From Clostridium sp. CMCC3677 (GTDB taxonomy: Bacteria > Bacillota > Clostridia > Clostridiales > Clostridiaceae), in NCBI RefSeq assembly GCF_023845585.1, contig NZ_JAMQHS010000004.1, forward strand, positions 186,001-250,000: a stretch of DNA of 64,000 nt. Reading direction: 5' to 3'. Within the stretch, counting starts at the first letter, position 1. Each line of letters begins with the position of its first letter. Below, piece after piece: positions 36,604 to 47,033 of this stretch. Made by a program: the position numbers and the translations under genes. A model generated the notes under the pieces. That model was not told the origin of the DNA. It saw only the letters and a program-made list of their open reading frames with translations, and did no database searches.

Positions 36604-37026
36604 TTAAAATATATCCTGAGATTTTTCATCATTGCAACTTATTAGCCTTCCACTATTTAACCTTGAAACTATTCTAGATTCTGTTATAGGATACATAGTT
36701 GCTACATATATATATTGACCTTCTTCATCATACTCTAATGCTAAAAGAATATTACTATCAATCTTTTTTACTAATTCTAATGCCCCATCATTACTTCTTA
36801 AAGGATCTATTCCTATATAATCTGGGCACCTAATTATCTCTTCCATAATTTTTATTATATGATTTTTAACTCTTTTAGTAAATTGTTTTCCATGTTTTTT
36901 TATTATATGATTTATTACTCTGGAAGATATATAAACAGATGATGGAAAGTCATATTCTATAAGTTCTTCAATTAAAGATATATTTAAATTGCCAACTTTC
37001 TTATAGATTCTATACATTTTTTTCAT
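36604..37026 (-). CDS. Small protein of unknown function, possible BECR-type nuclease fold
   Basis: A 140-residue soluble protein. Sequence features are a His-rich helix (INHIIKKHGKQF), a CPDYIG turn, then alternating strands (ILLALEYDEEGQYIYVATMYPITESRI) ending in RLNSGRLI. This pattern is reminiscent of the BECR (barnase-EndoU-ColicinE5/D-RelE) nuclease-like domains of phage and toxin proteins, but I do not recognise the family and the match is only by eye. ATG at 37026 is preceded by GAGGG; a second in-frame ATG is at 37038. No partner antitoxin is seen. It sits alone between a terminator and a GC-rich spacer. Confidence 0.55.
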   Translation of the reverse strand: MKKMYRIYKKVGNLNISLIEELIEYDFPSSVYISSRVINHIIKKHGKQFTKRVKNHIIKIMEEIIRCPDYIGIDPLRSNDGALELVKKIDSNILLALEYDEEGQYIYVATMYPITESRIVSRLNSGRLISCNDEKSQDIF

Positions 37027-37127
37027 GATATCCCTCATTTTATATTCTTTATTTTATTATATAATATTAGGATAGCCTCTTCTATGAATTTTAAAATATT
37101 AATATAAAATTTATTAATATGTAGAAC

Positions 37128-37210
37128 AAAATCGCTAAGGCGACTTTGGAGCCGTCGATTTTTTTAGCCATGCGCTCTTTCCAAACGCAGTGCAGGAATA
37201 ATGGTGCGGC
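37128..37210. ncRNA. GC-rich folded spacer, candidate structured RNA
   Basis: In a strongly AT-rich window this 83-base block is unusually GC-rich and can fold. AAAATCG (37128-37134) pairs with CGATTTT (37156-37162) enclosing GGC/GCC and followed by a T-run on the plus strand. GCC plus GCGC (37167-37175) pairs with GTGCGGC (37204-37210), enclosing TTCC/GGAA. No ORF of note. Strand and function are unknown; it could also be a remnant of a mobile element. The rest of the 348-base gap is AT-rich, with a DnaA-box 9-mer and the spoIVA terminator. Confidence 0.4.
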
Positions 37211-37273
37211 ATATAATTATTTTTTATTCTTTAGGGGTACTCATAATACCTTTAAAACACATTATTTTAAAAG

Positions 37274-37282
37274 TTATCCACA
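37274..37282 (+). promoter_or_regulatory. Perfect DnaA-box 9-mer
   Basis: TTATCCACA, the strongest DnaA box, on the plus strand in the intergenic spacer. It is single, so it is not an origin, but it could be a titration or regulatory site. Confidence 0.35.
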
Positions 37283-37315
37283 AATTTTTTAATAATATAA
37301 ATTCCTAAAGAATTA

Positions 37316-37354
37316 AAAAGGAGTTCAAAGACTCTTTCTCTTTAAACTCCTTTT
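37316..37354 (-). terminator. Intrinsic terminator after spoIVA
   Basis: A 10-bp stem AAAAGGAGTT/AACTCCTTTT with a 19-base loop that can itself fold, ending in a T-run on the minus strand. Confidence 0.8.
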
Positions 37355-37374
37355 AAATTATTAATCCCTTAAAG

Positions 37375-38853
37375 TTAAAGAATTATACAAATCAAACCGC
37401 CATTACCTTCATTAATAATTTTTTGAAGTGTCTTTTGAATTTTAACTTGTACATCTTCTGGCATCTTATATAATTTGTTTTGAAGTCCTTCTTTAACTAG
37501 TACTTCTAAAGATTTTCCAAACATGTTGCTTTGCCATAGTTGTGCTGGGTCTGTTTCAAATTGTTCTAGTAACCCCTTTACAAGTTCTTCTGATTCCTTT
37601 TCAGATCCCATTATTGGGCTAATCTCTGTCTTTATGTCACACTTTATAAAATGTAAGCTTGGAGCACTTGCTTTTAATTTAACACCAAATTTACTTCCTT
37701 GTTTTACAATCTCTGGTTCCTCGAATTTCATTTCTGATAGTTGTGGTGCTACCAATCCATAACCAGCTTCCCTAACATCCTCCAAGGCATCTTTAACCTT
37801 ATCATACTCTAATTTTGCATAAGTTAAATCTTTTATTATACTTAAAAGATCACTTTCTGAATTTACTTCTAAATCACATATTTCACTAAGTATTTTATAA
37901 AATATACCATCTTTAGGTTTCATAAGTATATTTGCTGTTCCATTGCCTAAATCAACTTCTTTAATAGATGTTGTGCCCATAAATTCTTTTTCTTCAAAAC
38001 TATTTAATATATGTTTAACATCTCTAACTTTTGAAATTTCATTACTCATAGTTAAAATGACATCGAAGAAGTTCTTTTTCAACCAATGATTACAGTCTAA
38101 TTTTTCTAACCATTCTGGCATATCTATATTAACTTCTTTTACTGGGAATTCTCTAAGTACATACTCAAATAAGTCTTCTATATCTTCTTCATCCATATTG
38201 TATATATCCATTACTTTTACTGCTACATTATATTTTGCTTCTAATTCATTTTTTAATGCTTTTGTTTCTTGAGAATTGGGTTTATTAGTATTAAGTACAA
38301 CCACAAATGGTTTATTTATTGATTGAAGCTCATATATAACTCTTTCTTCTGCCTCCATATAATCTTCTCTTGGTATTCCTGTAATACTTCCATCTGTTGT
38401 AATTACAAGTCCTATGGTTGAATGATCACTGATAACCTTTCTAGTGCCTATTTCTGCTGCATCTTCAAAAGGAATTTCATACTCATACCATGGTGTATGT
38501 ACCATCTTACTTTCTTCACCTTCTAAATATCCCAATGCACTTTTTACAATATATCCTACACAATCTACCATTCTAACTTTAAATTTTGTTTCATCTCCTA
38601 AATTTATCTCTACCGCCTCATTTGGTACGAATTTAGGTTCTGTTGTGTGAATACTTTTACCTGAACCACTTTGTGGTAACTCATCTTTCGCTCTTTCTTT
38701 CTTATAAGTATTATCAATCTTTGGTATTACCATAAGGTCCATAAACCTTTTTATAAAAGTTGATTTACCAGTTCTTACCGGTCCAACTACTCCTACATAT
38801 ATGTCCCCTTGGGTTCTTTCAGCTATATCTTTGTATATGTTAAAGCTGTCCAC
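37375..38853 (-). CDS. spoIVA: Stage IV sporulation protein A
   Basis: The ATP-hydrolysing protein that polymerises on the forespore to form the base of the spore coat. The 492-residue length is typical. Walker A is GPVRTGKST (about 24-32), with the GTPase-like MVDCVGYIV segment and the conserved C-terminal end GGLICIIL. The start codon is GTG, supported by AGGAGGG 6 bases upstream. A GTATATT on the minus strand (38908-38914) resembles a SigE -35, but the -10 is poor. SpoVM, its anchor, is encoded at 18.2 kb. Confidence 0.96.
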   Translation of the reverse strand: MDSFNIYKDIAERTQGDIYVGVVGPVRTGKSTFIKRFMDLMVIPKIDNTYKKERAKDELPQSGSGKSIHTTEPKFVPNEAVEINLGDETKFKVRMVDCVGYIVKSALGYLEGEESKMVHTPWYEYEIPFEDAAEIGTRKVISDHSTIGLVITTDGSITGIPREDYMEAEERVIYELQSINKPFVVVLNTNKPNSQETKALKNELEAKYNVAVKVMDIYNMDEEDIEDLFEYVLREFPVKEVNIDMPEWLEKLDCNHWLKKNFFDVILTMSNEISKVRDVKHILNSFEEKEFMGTTSIKEVDLGNGTANILMKPKDGIFYKILSEICDLEVNSESDLLSIIKDLTYAKLEYDKVKDALEDVREAGYGLVAPQLSEMKFEEPEIVKQGSKFGVKLKASAPSLHFIKCDIKTEISPIMGSEKESEELVKGLLEQFETDPAQLWQSNMFGKSLEVLVKEGLQNKLYKMPEDVQVKIQKTLQKIINEGNGGLICIIL

Positions 38854-38940
38854 ATTATTCCCTCCTTATTCTTTTTACCAATATATATATATTCTTAAAA
38901 AACTAAAAATATACAGATTAAATAAAATTTTAAATAGAAA

Positions 38941-38997
38941 AGTCCTAAAAAGACTTTATTAACACAGTTATATGGTTAAAAAATTCTTTTTAGGACT
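38941..38997 (-). terminator. Long-loop terminator after gpsA
   Basis: A 13-bp perfect stem AGTCCTAAAAAGA and complement around a 31-base loop, ending 5 bases from the gpsA stop; its minus-strand 3' flank ends in CTTTTCT. Confidence 0.6.
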
Positions 38998-39001
38998 AAT
39001 A

Positions 39002-39994
39002 TTAAAATATTTCACTTTTCTTTTCGCGAAGCATAAGTTCTTCAATCCCTAATTTAGGATCCTTTTTCTCAAATAAAACTTTATACAAAATGTCAGTTAT
39101 AGGCATAGATACTCCTATTTTTTCTTTCAATTCATAAAAGGCTTTACAAGCTTTTACACCCTCAACTACCATTCCTATTTCTTCAATTGCTTTATCTGCA
39201 TTCATACCACTTCCAATTAATAAACCTGCTTTTCTGTTCCTAGAATGATTAGAAGTACATGTTACTATCAAATCTCCCATTCCAGTCAAACCATAAAAAG
39301 TTTCTTCTCTTCCACCAAGAGCTAAACCTATTCTAGAAATTTCTTTCATTCCTCTGGTCATTAATGCAGCTTTAGTGTTATCTCCATAACCTAAACCATC
39401 TAAAATTCCAGCAGCTAGTGCAATTATGTTTTTAACAGCACCTCCAACTTCTACTCCTATCAAATCTTCATTTGTATATACCCTAAAGAAAGAGGTCATA
39501 AATAAATTTTGAACTTCACTAGCAGAATTCATATTTTCTGAAGAAACTACAAGTGTTGTTGGCAGTTTCAATACTACTTCTTCAGCATGACTAGGTCCCG
39601 ATAAAACAACAATTGGATTATTTAACTCTTCCTTAATAACGGCAGATAATCTTTTATCAGTATGTTCTTCGATTCCTTTGGCAATTGAAATTATAATAGT
39701 TTCTTGTTTTATTTTATTTTTTAACTGTTTGCAAATACTGCGTATTGTATGAGATGGTATTGCTAAAACAATATATTCAGCATTTTCAGTTGCTTTTTCT
39801 AAATTATCAAATGCTTTAATATTACTAGGAATTTCTAAATTTTTTATATATTTATCATTTCTTCTATTAATATTTATGTCATCAACAACTTTTTTATCTC
39901 TATTGTATATACTTACAGTATTCCCCTTCTCCGCAAGCAGTATAGCTAAAGCTGTTCCAAAACTTCCTCCACCTATAAAACTTACTTTATTCAT
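39002..39994 (-). CDS. gpsA: Glycerol-3-phosphate dehydrogenase [NAD(P)+]
   Basis: Reduces dihydroxyacetone phosphate to sn-glycerol 3-phosphate, the backbone for phospholipids. The 330 residues start with the Rossmann motif [12 protein letters not shown] and contain [30 protein letters not shown] and [12 protein letters not shown]. Two bases after der, in the conserved der-gpsA pair. Its product joins with PlsX-derived acyl phosphate chemistry. Confidence 0.97.
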   Translation of the reverse strand: MNKVSFIGGGSFGTALAILLAEKGNTVSIYNRDKKVVDDININRRNDKYIKNLEIPSNIKAFDNLEKATENAEYIVLAIPSHTIRSICKQLKNKIKQETIIISIAKGIEEHTDKRLSAVIKEELNNPIVVLSGPSHAEEVVLKLPTTLVVSSENMNSASEVQNLFMTSFFRVYTNEDLIGVEVGGAVKNIIALAAGILDGLGYGDNTKAALMTRGMKEISRIGLALGGREETFYGLTGMGDLIVTCTSNHSRNRKAGLLIGSGMNADKAIEEIGMVVEGVKACKAFYELKEKIGVSMPITDILYKVLFEKKDPKLGIEELMLREKKSEIF

Positions 39995-39996
39995 TA

Positions 39997-41313
39997 CTAT
40001 TCCTTCCTTTGTCTATACTCGATTTGTATACCAGTACCTTTAAAATCAAAACTATTTCTTAATTGATTTTCTAAATATCTTTCATAAGAAAAATGTGAAG
40101 CACTAGCATCGTTAACGAAAAATACAAACTTAGGTGGTTTAGTAGCAACTTGAGTTGCATAATATATCTTCATTCTCTTAAGGCTAACTATTGGTGGTTC
40201 TTTCATTAGTATCGCCTTACTTATTACATCATTTAATATTCCTGTAGATACTCTCTTGTTATAATTGTTATAACATTTTTTAGCTAATTCTAAAATTTTA
40301 TGAGTTCTTTGTCCTGTTAATGCTGAAATAAATAGATATTCAGCATATGGCATAAATTTCAAACTACCTTGTAAGTCTTTTTTAAACTTCTCCATAGTTT
40401 TGTCATCTTTCTCAACAAGATCCCATTTATTTACAAGAACTATAATAGCTTTATTTAACTCATGAGCATAACCTATTATTTTTTCATCTTGTTCTGTTAC
40501 ACCATCTTGAGCATCTATCATAAGTATACATACATCTGCTTTTTCTATTGATGCATATGTTCTTATAACACTATATCTTTCTATTTCTTCTTTAACTTTG
40601 CTTTTTCTTCTAAGTCCAGCTGTATCGATTAAAATGAATTTTCCTTGTTCTGTTTCTAAATAACTATCTATAGCATCTCTAGTTGTTCCTGCTATATCAG
40701 AAACAATAAGTCTTTCTTCTCCTAACAACTTATTTATCAATGATGATTTTCCTACATTAGGCTTTCCAATCATAGCTATTCTGATATATTCATCCTCTTC
40801 AGCATCAGCATCAAATCTATCAAAATGTTCTACTACTCTATCAAGCATATCACCAAGACCTAATGCTTGTGATGCTGATATTGTTATAGGATCACCAATT
40901 CCTAAGTTATAAAATTCCCAACTGTTTTCTTCATATTTTAAAGAATCAATTTTATTTACTACTAATACTACTGGCTTTTTACTTTTTCTTAACATATTAG
41001 CTACTTCTTGATCCGCAGCAGTTAAACCTTCTTTACCATCAACTATAAATACTATTACATCAGCAGTTTCTATAGCAATATTCGCTTGTCTTCTCATTTG
41101 TTTCATTATTATATCGTCATTTGTAGGTTCTATACCACCAGTATCTATCATAGTAAAGTTATAATTTAACCATTCAGCCTCAGCATAAACTCTATCTCTT
41201 GTCACTCCCGGTGTATCTTGTACTATGGAAATTCTCTTCCCTGCTAATTTATTAAATAATGTTGACTTACCAACATTTGGTCTTCCTACTATTGCAACTA
41301 TCGGTTTTCCCAT
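39997..41313 (-). CDS. der: Ribosome assembly GTPase Der
   Basis: Essential GTPase for 50S assembly with two tandem GTPase domains. G1 of the first is GRPNVGKST (about 10-18), and of the second GKPNVGKSS (about 184-192). Both DTPG/DTAG switch motifs and NKxD motifs are present, and a C-terminal KH-like domain ends in IEYRQRKE. 438 residues, full length. Start overlaps the stop of the DUF512 gene by one base. Confidence 0.97.
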   Translation of the reverse strand: MGKPIVAIVGRPNVGKSTLFNKLAGKRISIVQDTPGVTRDRVYAEAEWLNYNFTMIDTGGIEPTNDDIIMKQMRRQANIAIETADVIVFIVDGKEGLTAADQEVANMLRKSKKPVVLVVNKIDSLKYEENSWEFYNLGIGDPITISASQALGLGDMLDRVVEHFDRFDADAEEDEYIRIAMIGKPNVGKSSLINKLLGEERLIVSDIAGTTRDAIDSYLETEQGKFILIDTAGLRRKSKVKEEIERYSVIRTYASIEKADVCILMIDAQDGVTEQDEKIIGYAHELNKAIIVLVNKWDLVEKDDKTMEKFKKDLQGSLKFMPYAEYLFISALTGQRTHKILELAKKCYNNYNKRVSTGILNDVISKAILMKEPPIVSLKRMKIYYATQVATKPPKFVFFVNDASASHFSYERYLENQLRNSFDFKGTGIQIEYRQRKE

Positions 41314-42647
41314 TAAAATTCCTCCTTATATTCGTTTAATATACTAATTAAATTTTCTCCTGTGTAATCTGTTACTATAACTTTTACATCTAATGCCTCT
41401 TCAATATCTCTAATTTTCAAATCATCTAGCATAATTTGTTCACTAGAGTCAGCTAATTCATATCCTTTTCTAAACATACAATCAGCCATTAATAAATATT
41501 TCGTATTTATTTTTCCTTTTAATTGATTTATTATATCAGTTCCAGTTAAAAGTCCTGTTATAGTTATTGTTTCTCCAAAATAATTGTTTATTACTTTGTA
41601 TACATCTAATTTTATATTAGGATTTTTTTTCAAAATCTTATCTCTAGCTTTTATAATTTCTTCATAAGCTAAAGCACCTGTTGCGATTGAAAAACTCCCC
41701 TTAGAATTTTTATCTAGATCATTTAATGTTTCATCTATAACATCATTAAAGTATCTTACAACCCCTACGCCATCTTCTAGTTGTTCATATCCTCTATAGA
41801 AGTCATTACCTGGAACTTCCTTGCCTGAAACTATATAAAATTCATCTGATAGCCTTACAAAAGGTTCATTTACTTCTTTCATAAATTTATCTTGAAGTTC
41901 TTTAACCATTTCGATTTCTTTTGCAGATTGCTCCTTAGTAAATGTCTTTACATGTTGAAGTTTTTCTCTAAATTTAGTTATTCCTATTGGAACAACAGCC
42001 ACACTAGCTACAAATGGATGAAGCTTATATAAATCTTCTATAGTTCTCTTTAATTCATCTCCACTATTTATGCCTGGTATACATACTATTTGAGCATTTA
42101 TTGTAATTCCTGAATCTGTTAATCTTTTTAATCTCTCTAATATATTTCCTGCAAATCTATTATTCAACATTTTAACCCTAAGTTCTGGGTTTGTTGTATG
42201 TACTGATACATTAATTGGACTTATGTGATATTTTATTATTCTATCAATATCTTCTTCCTTCATATTAGTTAATGTAACAAAGTTTCCTTGAAGAAAAGAT
42301 AATCTAGAATCATCATCTTTAAAATATAAAGTATCTCTCATTCCAGGTGGTAATTGATCTATAAAACAAAAAATGCATTTATTACTACATCTTTTTGCTT
42401 TATCCATTATGCCACCGCCAAATTCAAGACCTATATCTTCTCCGTATTCTTTTTCTATTTCTATTTCCCAAATTTCGCCATTTGTTTTTTCTATTTCTAA
42501 AACTATTTCTTCATCTGCTGATAAAAATTTATAATCCATAATATCGCCTATTGGAGTTTGATTAATAGATATTAGACTATCATTTATTTCTATTCCAACT
42601 TCTTCAGCAATACTGTATTCTTCTACTTTTGTTATAATATTTTTCAT
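41313..42647 (-). CDS. DUF512 radical SAM protein with N-terminal PDZ domain
   Basis: A 444-residue protein with a PDZ-like N-terminus (about 1-65), a radical SAM core with C-x3-C-x2-C in [15 protein letters not shown] (about 86-100), and the C-terminal DUF512 domain (about 290-430). It is the standard neighbour upstream of der and gpsA in clostridia. Reaction unknown; proposals of a peptide or protein modification are unproved. Translation is coupled to der by a one-base overlap. Confidence 0.9.
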   Translation of the reverse strand: MKNIITKVEEYSIAEEVGIEINDSLISINQTPIGDIMDYKFLSADEEIVLEIEKTNGEIWEIEIEKEYGEDIGLEFGGGIMDKAKRCSNKCIFCFIDQLPPGMRDTLYFKDDDSRLSFLQGNFVTLTNMKEEDIDRIIKYHISPINVSVHTTNPELRVKMLNNRFAGNILERLKRLTDSGITINAQIVCIPGINSGDELKRTIEDLYKLHPFVASVAVVPIGITKFREKLQHVKTFTKEQSAKEIEMVKELQDKFMKEVNEPFVRLSDEFYIVSGKEVPGNDFYRGYEQLEDGVGVVRYFNDVIDETLNDLDKNSKGSFSIATGALAYEEIIKARDKILKKNPNIKLDVYKVINNYFGETITITGLLTGTDIINQLKGKINTKYLLMADCMFRKGYELADSSEQIMLDDLKIRDIEEALDVKVIVTDYTGENLISILNEYKEEF

Positions 42648-42801
42648 TTTTTCACTCCTAATTATAACATCCCATCTTCATTATAGTACGTTTAATTATA
42701 TAATAACTAACTAGTTATTGCAAACACTATATTTAAAACCATTTTTTATTCATTTTTCCCTAAAATAAACTTTAAGTTTAAACCTTTTTTTTATAAGTAA
42801 A

Positions 42802-42829
42802 GGCTAGGAATAATTTACTTCCTAGCCTC
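42802..42829 (-). terminator. Hairpin after phoU
   Basis: A 10-bp stem AGGCTAGGAA/TTCCTAGCCT with an 8-base loop, starting 13 bases after the phoU stop. The T-run is weak (TTTACTT) but the stem is strong. Confidence 0.65.
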
Positions 42830-42841
42830 TACTTTATTCTT

Positions 42842-43498
42842 TTATTCATTTAAATCCACATAAGTTCCGTTCTTTGAAAAAATTGTCCATTCACATATAT
42901 TAGTAACATGATCTGCAATTCTTTCTAAATACTTTATTACAAATAATAGTTGTGTTCCTTGATTAATTAAATTCTCATTCTTTTTAATTTCATTTATGCA
43001 AACACCAAATAATCTTTTATATAAATCATCTATTGCATCATCCATTTTACATATTTTATATGCAAATTTAACATCATCCCTTATATATGAATCTATTGCT
43101 AATCCAATCATTTCTCTAACTCTTATTTCCATATCCCACAATTCACTAATATTTTCTTTAAATACTACTCTATCTAATCTTTTAGTTATTTTGCATATAT
43201 CCACTGCATGATCTGCCATTCTTTCTAGATCTGTTACTATTTTTGATGCTGTAAACACTCTTCTTAAATCTGTTGCAAGTGGTTGCTCCATTGCAATAAA
43301 TTTTATACAATCTTCTTCTATTATTTTTTGCAACTCATCTACTTTATCATCGTATTTTATAACCTTATCTGCCATATCTGAATCATGATTTTTCAATGAA
43401 ACCATACTATCATGTATTTGTTTTTCTACTAAACTTGTCATTTTTAATAATTGTCTATTAATTTCTTTAACTCTAGCATCTTGAGATTCTCTTGTCAT
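42842..43498 (-). CDS. phoU: Phosphate signalling protein PhoU
   Basis: Helical regulator that links the Pst transporter to the PhoR kinase. The 218 residues form two similar three-helix repeats, each with the acidic metal-binding pattern ERMADHAVDICK (about 90) and ERIADHVTNICE (about 192). Full length, last gene of the pst operon, 18 bases after pstB. Confidence 0.96.
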   Translation of the reverse strand: MTRESQDARVKEINRQLLKMTSLVEKQIHDSMVSLKNHDSDMADKVIKYDDKVDELQKIIEEDCIKFIAMEQPLATDLRRVFTASKIVTDLERMADHAVDICKITKRLDRVVFKENISELWDMEIRVREMIGLAIDSYIRDDVKFAYKICKMDDAIDDLYKRLFGVCINEIKKNENLINQGTQLLFVIKYLERIADHVTNICEWTIFSKNGTYVDLNE

Positions 43499-43516
43499 TA
43501 ATCCTCACCCTTTCAT

Positions 43517-44266
43517 TTAACCAAATCTACCAGTTATATAGTCTTCTGTTCTTTTATCTCTAGGATTATAGAATATATCCTCAGTTTTTCCAAATTCTAT
43601 AACTTCTCCACTTAAAAAGAAAGCTGTTTTATCTGCTATTCTTCCTGCTTGTTGCATATTATGAGTTACTATAACTACTGTATAATCTTTTTTTAGTTGC
43701 TCTATTAATTCTTCTGTTTTATTCGTTGAAATTGGATCTAAAGCCGATGTTGGTTCATCCATTAAAATAACTTCTGGAGATACTGCTAAAGTTCTTGCAA
43801 TGCATAATCTTTGTTGTTGCCCTCCAGAAAGTCCCATTGCACTTTTTTTTAATCTATCCTTTGTTTCATCCCAAAGCGCTGCACCTTTTAAACTATTTTC
43901 AACAATTTCATCTAATATTTTTTTATCTTTAGTTCCATGAATTCTTGGGCCATATGCTATATTATCATAAATAGACATAGGAAATGGATTAGGTCTTTGA
44001 AATACCATCCCAACTCTTTTCCTTAAATATATCTCATCATAATCTTTATATATATCTTTATCTTCAAATAAAACCTCTCCAGTTATTCTAACTATTTCAA
44101 TCAAATCATTCATTCTATTTAAAGTTCTTAAAAAAGTTGATTTACCACATCCCGATGGTCCTATTAATGCTGTAACTTCATTTTTATTTATATTCATATT
44201 TATATCTTTTAACGCTTGATTTTCAGCATAATATAAATTTAAATTCTTAGTTTTTATAATACTCAT
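43517..44266 (-). CDS. pstB: Phosphate ABC transporter ATPase
   Basis: ATP-binding subunit driving high-affinity phosphate import. The 249 residues have Walker [10 protein letters not shown] (about 36-44), Q-loop, signature [14 protein letters not shown] and Walker [13 protein letters not shown]. Follows pstA after 13 bases. Confidence 0.98.
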   Translation of the reverse strand: MSIIKTKNLNLYYAENQALKDINMNINKNEVTALIGPSGCGKSTFLRTLNRMNDLIEIVRITGEVLFEDKDIYKDYDEIYLRKRVGMVFQRPNPFPMSIYDNIAYGPRIHGTKDKKILDEIVENSLKGAALWDETKDRLKKSAMGLSGGQQQRLCIARTLAVSPEVILMDEPTSALDPISTNKTEELIEQLKKDYTVVIVTHNMQQAGRIADKTAFFLSGEVIEFGKTEDIFYNPRDKRTEDYITGRFG

Positions 44267-44279
44267 TCCTTATACTCCC

Positions 44280-45164
44280 CTACTTTCCACCATAAGATTT
44301 CATTAATCTATTTCCTATTAACCTTGCTAAAATATTAAATAAAAGAACTGCTATAATTAATACTGCTGCTGTCCCATTAGCAATTTGAGCTGCATCTACT
44401 ACTATTCCTTCAGAATTTAATTTCCAAATATGAACAGCCAAAGTTTCTGCTGGTCTAAAAAGAGAAAATGCCGATTTATTTCCAACCAAACTTATTTGAT
44501 TAAAATTTAAAGCTCCTGAACTTAATCCTGCTGTATACAGGAAAGCTGCTGCCTCTCCAAAAATTCTACCTGCTGATAATATTATTCCAGTTAAAATCTC
44601 GCTCATGGCTGTTGGCACTGTAAGTTTAGATATTGTTTGCCACTTACTTGCACCAAGTCCTAATGAAGCTTCCTTTACCTTCTTGCTAGCTGCTTTTATT
44701 GCATTTTCTGAAATTCTAGTCATAGATGGTATATTTAATATACTGACTGATATAGCTCCAGCGAGTATTGAATATCCCCAACCTGCCATATTAACAAACA
44801 CTAATAGTCCAAACATACCTATAACTATAGATGGTAATGAAGAAATTGTTTCAAGAGACATTCTTATTATGTTTAAAAACTTTCCTTCTTTTGCATACTC
44901 AGCTAAGTATATTCCTGCACCTATTCCTATTGGTACTGTTATTATTAATGAAACAATAAGCATATAAAATGAATTAAATAATTGTGGTCCTATTCCTCCA
45001 CCAGCTCCTGTTAATTTAGGTTTTCCAAATAAGAAAGAAGGTTTTATCATATTTCCACCTTTATATAATATATAAGCAATAAATGCACCTAACAAACCTA
45101 CTATAAATATGCTTATTATATAAAACACTACAGTGGCCATTTTATCAACTTTTTTAGCATCCAT
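44280..45164 (-). CDS. pstA: Phosphate ABC transporter permease PstA
   Basis: Membrane subunit with about six spans and the EAA-type cytoplasmic loop EASLGLGASKWQTISKLTVP (about 167-186) that docks to PstB. 294 residues. Start overlaps the pstC stop by one base, so the two permeases are made in equal amount. The N-terminus is of the short, standard type. Confidence 0.97.
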   Translation of the reverse strand: MDAKKVDKMATVVFYIISIFIVGLLGAFIAYILYKGGNMIKPSFLFGKPKLTGAGGGIGPQLFNSFYMLIVSLIITVPIGIGAGIYLAEYAKEGKFLNIIRMSLETISSLPSIVIGMFGLLVFVNMAGWGYSILAGAISVSILNIPSMTRISENAIKAASKKVKEASLGLGASKWQTISKLTVPTAMSEILTGIILSAGRIFGEAAAFLYTAGLSSGALNFNQISLVGNKSAFSLFRPAETLAVHIWKLNSEGIVVDAAQIANGTAAVLIIAVLLFNILARLIGNRLMKSYGGK

Positions 45165-46054
45165 TATACTGCACTCCTTTTTTCTATCTTTCTAACTATT
45201 ACTATAAAAATAAATGAAATAACAAGTAATATTAATGCTAATGTCCATAATGCGTCATTCCACATTGTTCCACCTACTGTATTAGCCATATCCATTGTTA
45301 TAATACTAGTTAATGTAGACATCGAAGAAAGAAGTCCTTCTGGCAATTTAACAGTATTACCAATTACCATTTGTACTGCAAGTGCTTCTCCAAACGCTCT
45401 TGCTATACCCAATACCACACCTGTCAAAATTCCTGATTTCGCTCCTGGTACTATTACTCTGCTTATTGTCTGCCATCTTGTCGCTCCTAATCCATAAGAA
45501 GCTTCTATATGATCATTAGGTATATTTTTTATTGCATCTATAGCTAAAGTAGCAATTGTAGGTAATATCATTAATGATAAAACTAATATTCCTGATAAAA
45601 GTGAGAATCCCATTCCTCCAACATTGTTTTTTATAAATGGTACCAATACTGATATTCCAACCCACCCATAAACAACTGATGGTATTCCAACTAATATTTC
45701 TAATGATGGTTTTATTACATTATTACCAAACTTACTAGAAATAATGTTAGTAAAAATAGCTAGTGCAACTGCAATAGGAGCACTTAAAATTACAGCTCCT
45801 ATTGATACACATGTAGAACCTAAGATGAATGCTAAAGCTCCAAAGGAAGGCTGCTCTTGATTTGGCTTCCAATCATTTTTAAATAAAAATTCAGTTATGC
45901 TATATCCATTTTGGGTAAATGATTTAATTCCTTTTGAAGCTATAAATAATAATATCAAGCCTGTAATTACTATTATTAGTATTCCACATAGAGTTGCAAA
46001 GCCCTGACCCAAATATTCATTTTTAAGCCTTTCCTTAAAACTTCTCTTTTTCAT
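45164..46054 (-). CDS. pstC: Phosphate ABC transporter permease PstC
   Basis: Partner permease of PstA, 296 residues with six spans and the docking loop EASYGLGATRWQTISRVIVP (about 186-205). N-terminal cytoplasmic stretch is basic (KKRSFKERLKNEY). Follows pstS after 22 bases. Confidence 0.97.
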   Translation of the reverse strand: MKKRSFKERLKNEYLGQGFATLCGILIIVITGLILLFIASKGIKSFTQNGYSITEFLFKNDWKPNQEQPSFGALAFILGSTCVSIGAVILSAPIAVALAIFTNIISSKFGNNVIKPSLEILVGIPSVVYGWVGISVLVPFIKNNVGGMGFSLLSGILVLSLMILPTIATLAIDAIKNIPNDHIEASYGLGATRWQTISRVIVPGAKSGILTGVVLGIARAFGEALAVQMVIGNTVKLPEGLLSSMSTLTSIITMDMANTVGGTMWNDALWTLALILLVISFIFIVIVRKIEKRSAV

Positions 46055-46076
46055 CTTTTAATCATCCTTTAAATTA

Positions 46077-46967
46077 TTATTTTTCTTTTATTTCAGCTCC
46101 TGAAATAAATCCTAAACTTTCTATGCTTTCCTTATTATCTTCACTTGTTATAAAATTTATAAATTCTTGACTTAATCCTTCTGCTTCACCTTTTGTATAC
46201 ATATGACCCCATGACCAAAAAGAATAACTTCCGTCTTTTATATTTTCATTATGTGCAGATACTCCATCAATACTCGTAACTTGTAATATTTCTTTAGCAT
46301 CAGCTGTATTCATATAAGAAAGAGCTAAATAACTTATTGCTCCATCATTTTGTTTCATCGCAGTAAGAACTGCACCATTTGAATCTTGAACTGCCCCTAA
46401 AGAATCATTTTCTAATGACTTATTTCCATCTAATATTTTATTTTCAAATGTACCTCTTGTTCCAGATCCTGATTTTCTATGAATTAAGAATATTTCTTTA
46501 TCTGGGCCTCCAACGTCCTTCCAATTTGTTATTTTTCCTGAAAATATTCCTTTTAATTGTTCTTTACTTAAATTTGTAACTCCTAATGATTTATTTACAA
46601 CAATTCCAAAACCTTGACCTATAACTTTATGATCTACTAATTCTTTAGATTGCGCTTCATCTAATTTTTCTTCTGCAAATATATCTGAATTTCCAATATC
46701 AACTGTCCCTTCTAATACTTGAGTAAGACCTGTTCCTGAACCACCTGCTTGCGCACTTACTGCAGCATTAGGATTTATTTCATTAAATTTTTCAATTGAT
46801 TGCTCCATTAATGGTAATAATGCCGATGATCCGCTTACCGTTATTGATCCACTTATTCCATTTCCTGCCTCACTTGCACTATCTTCAGATCCACATCCGA
46901 CCATGCTTCCTCCAATCATAGTTATTAATAATGCGCTGACTATAAGTTTTAAAGTATTTTTTTTCAT
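46077..46967 (-). CDS. pstS: Phosphate-binding lipoprotein PstS
   Basis: High-affinity phosphate receptor outside the membrane. The 296 residues begin with a lipoprotein signal ending in the lipobox SMVGC (cysteine about residue 25). Conserved phosphate-binding segments SGSSALLPL, GGSGTGL and HRKSGSGTRGTFEN follow. ATG at 46967 is preceded by GGAGG with 8-base spacing; an upstream in-frame ATG is part of the binding site. First gene of pstSCAB-phoU, behind a PHO-box-like array. Confidence 0.97.
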   Translation of the reverse strand: MKKNTLKLIVSALLITMIGGSMVGCGSEDSASEAGNGISGSITVSGSSALLPLMEQSIEKFNEINPNAAVSAQAGGSGTGLTQVLEGTVDIGNSDIFAEEKLDEAQSKELVDHKVIGQGFGIVVNKSLGVTNLSKEQLKGIFSGKITNWKDVGGPDKEIFLIHRKSGSGTRGTFENKILDGNKSLENDSLGAVQDSNGAVLTAMKQNDGAISYLALSYMNTADAKEILQVTSIDGVSAHNENIKDGSYSFWSWGHMYTKGEAEGLSQEFINFITSEDNKESIESLGFISGAEIKEK

Positions 46968-47033
46968 ATAAAATTCCTCCATCAACTTTTTTTACATTAA
47001 TTAATTCTTTTATACTTATAATATAACCAGTAA

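Noticed and set aside
37274-37282. Replication origin
   Set aside because: Only one DnaA box was noticed and no dnaA/dnaN genes or AT-rich unwinding region with further boxes are nearby.
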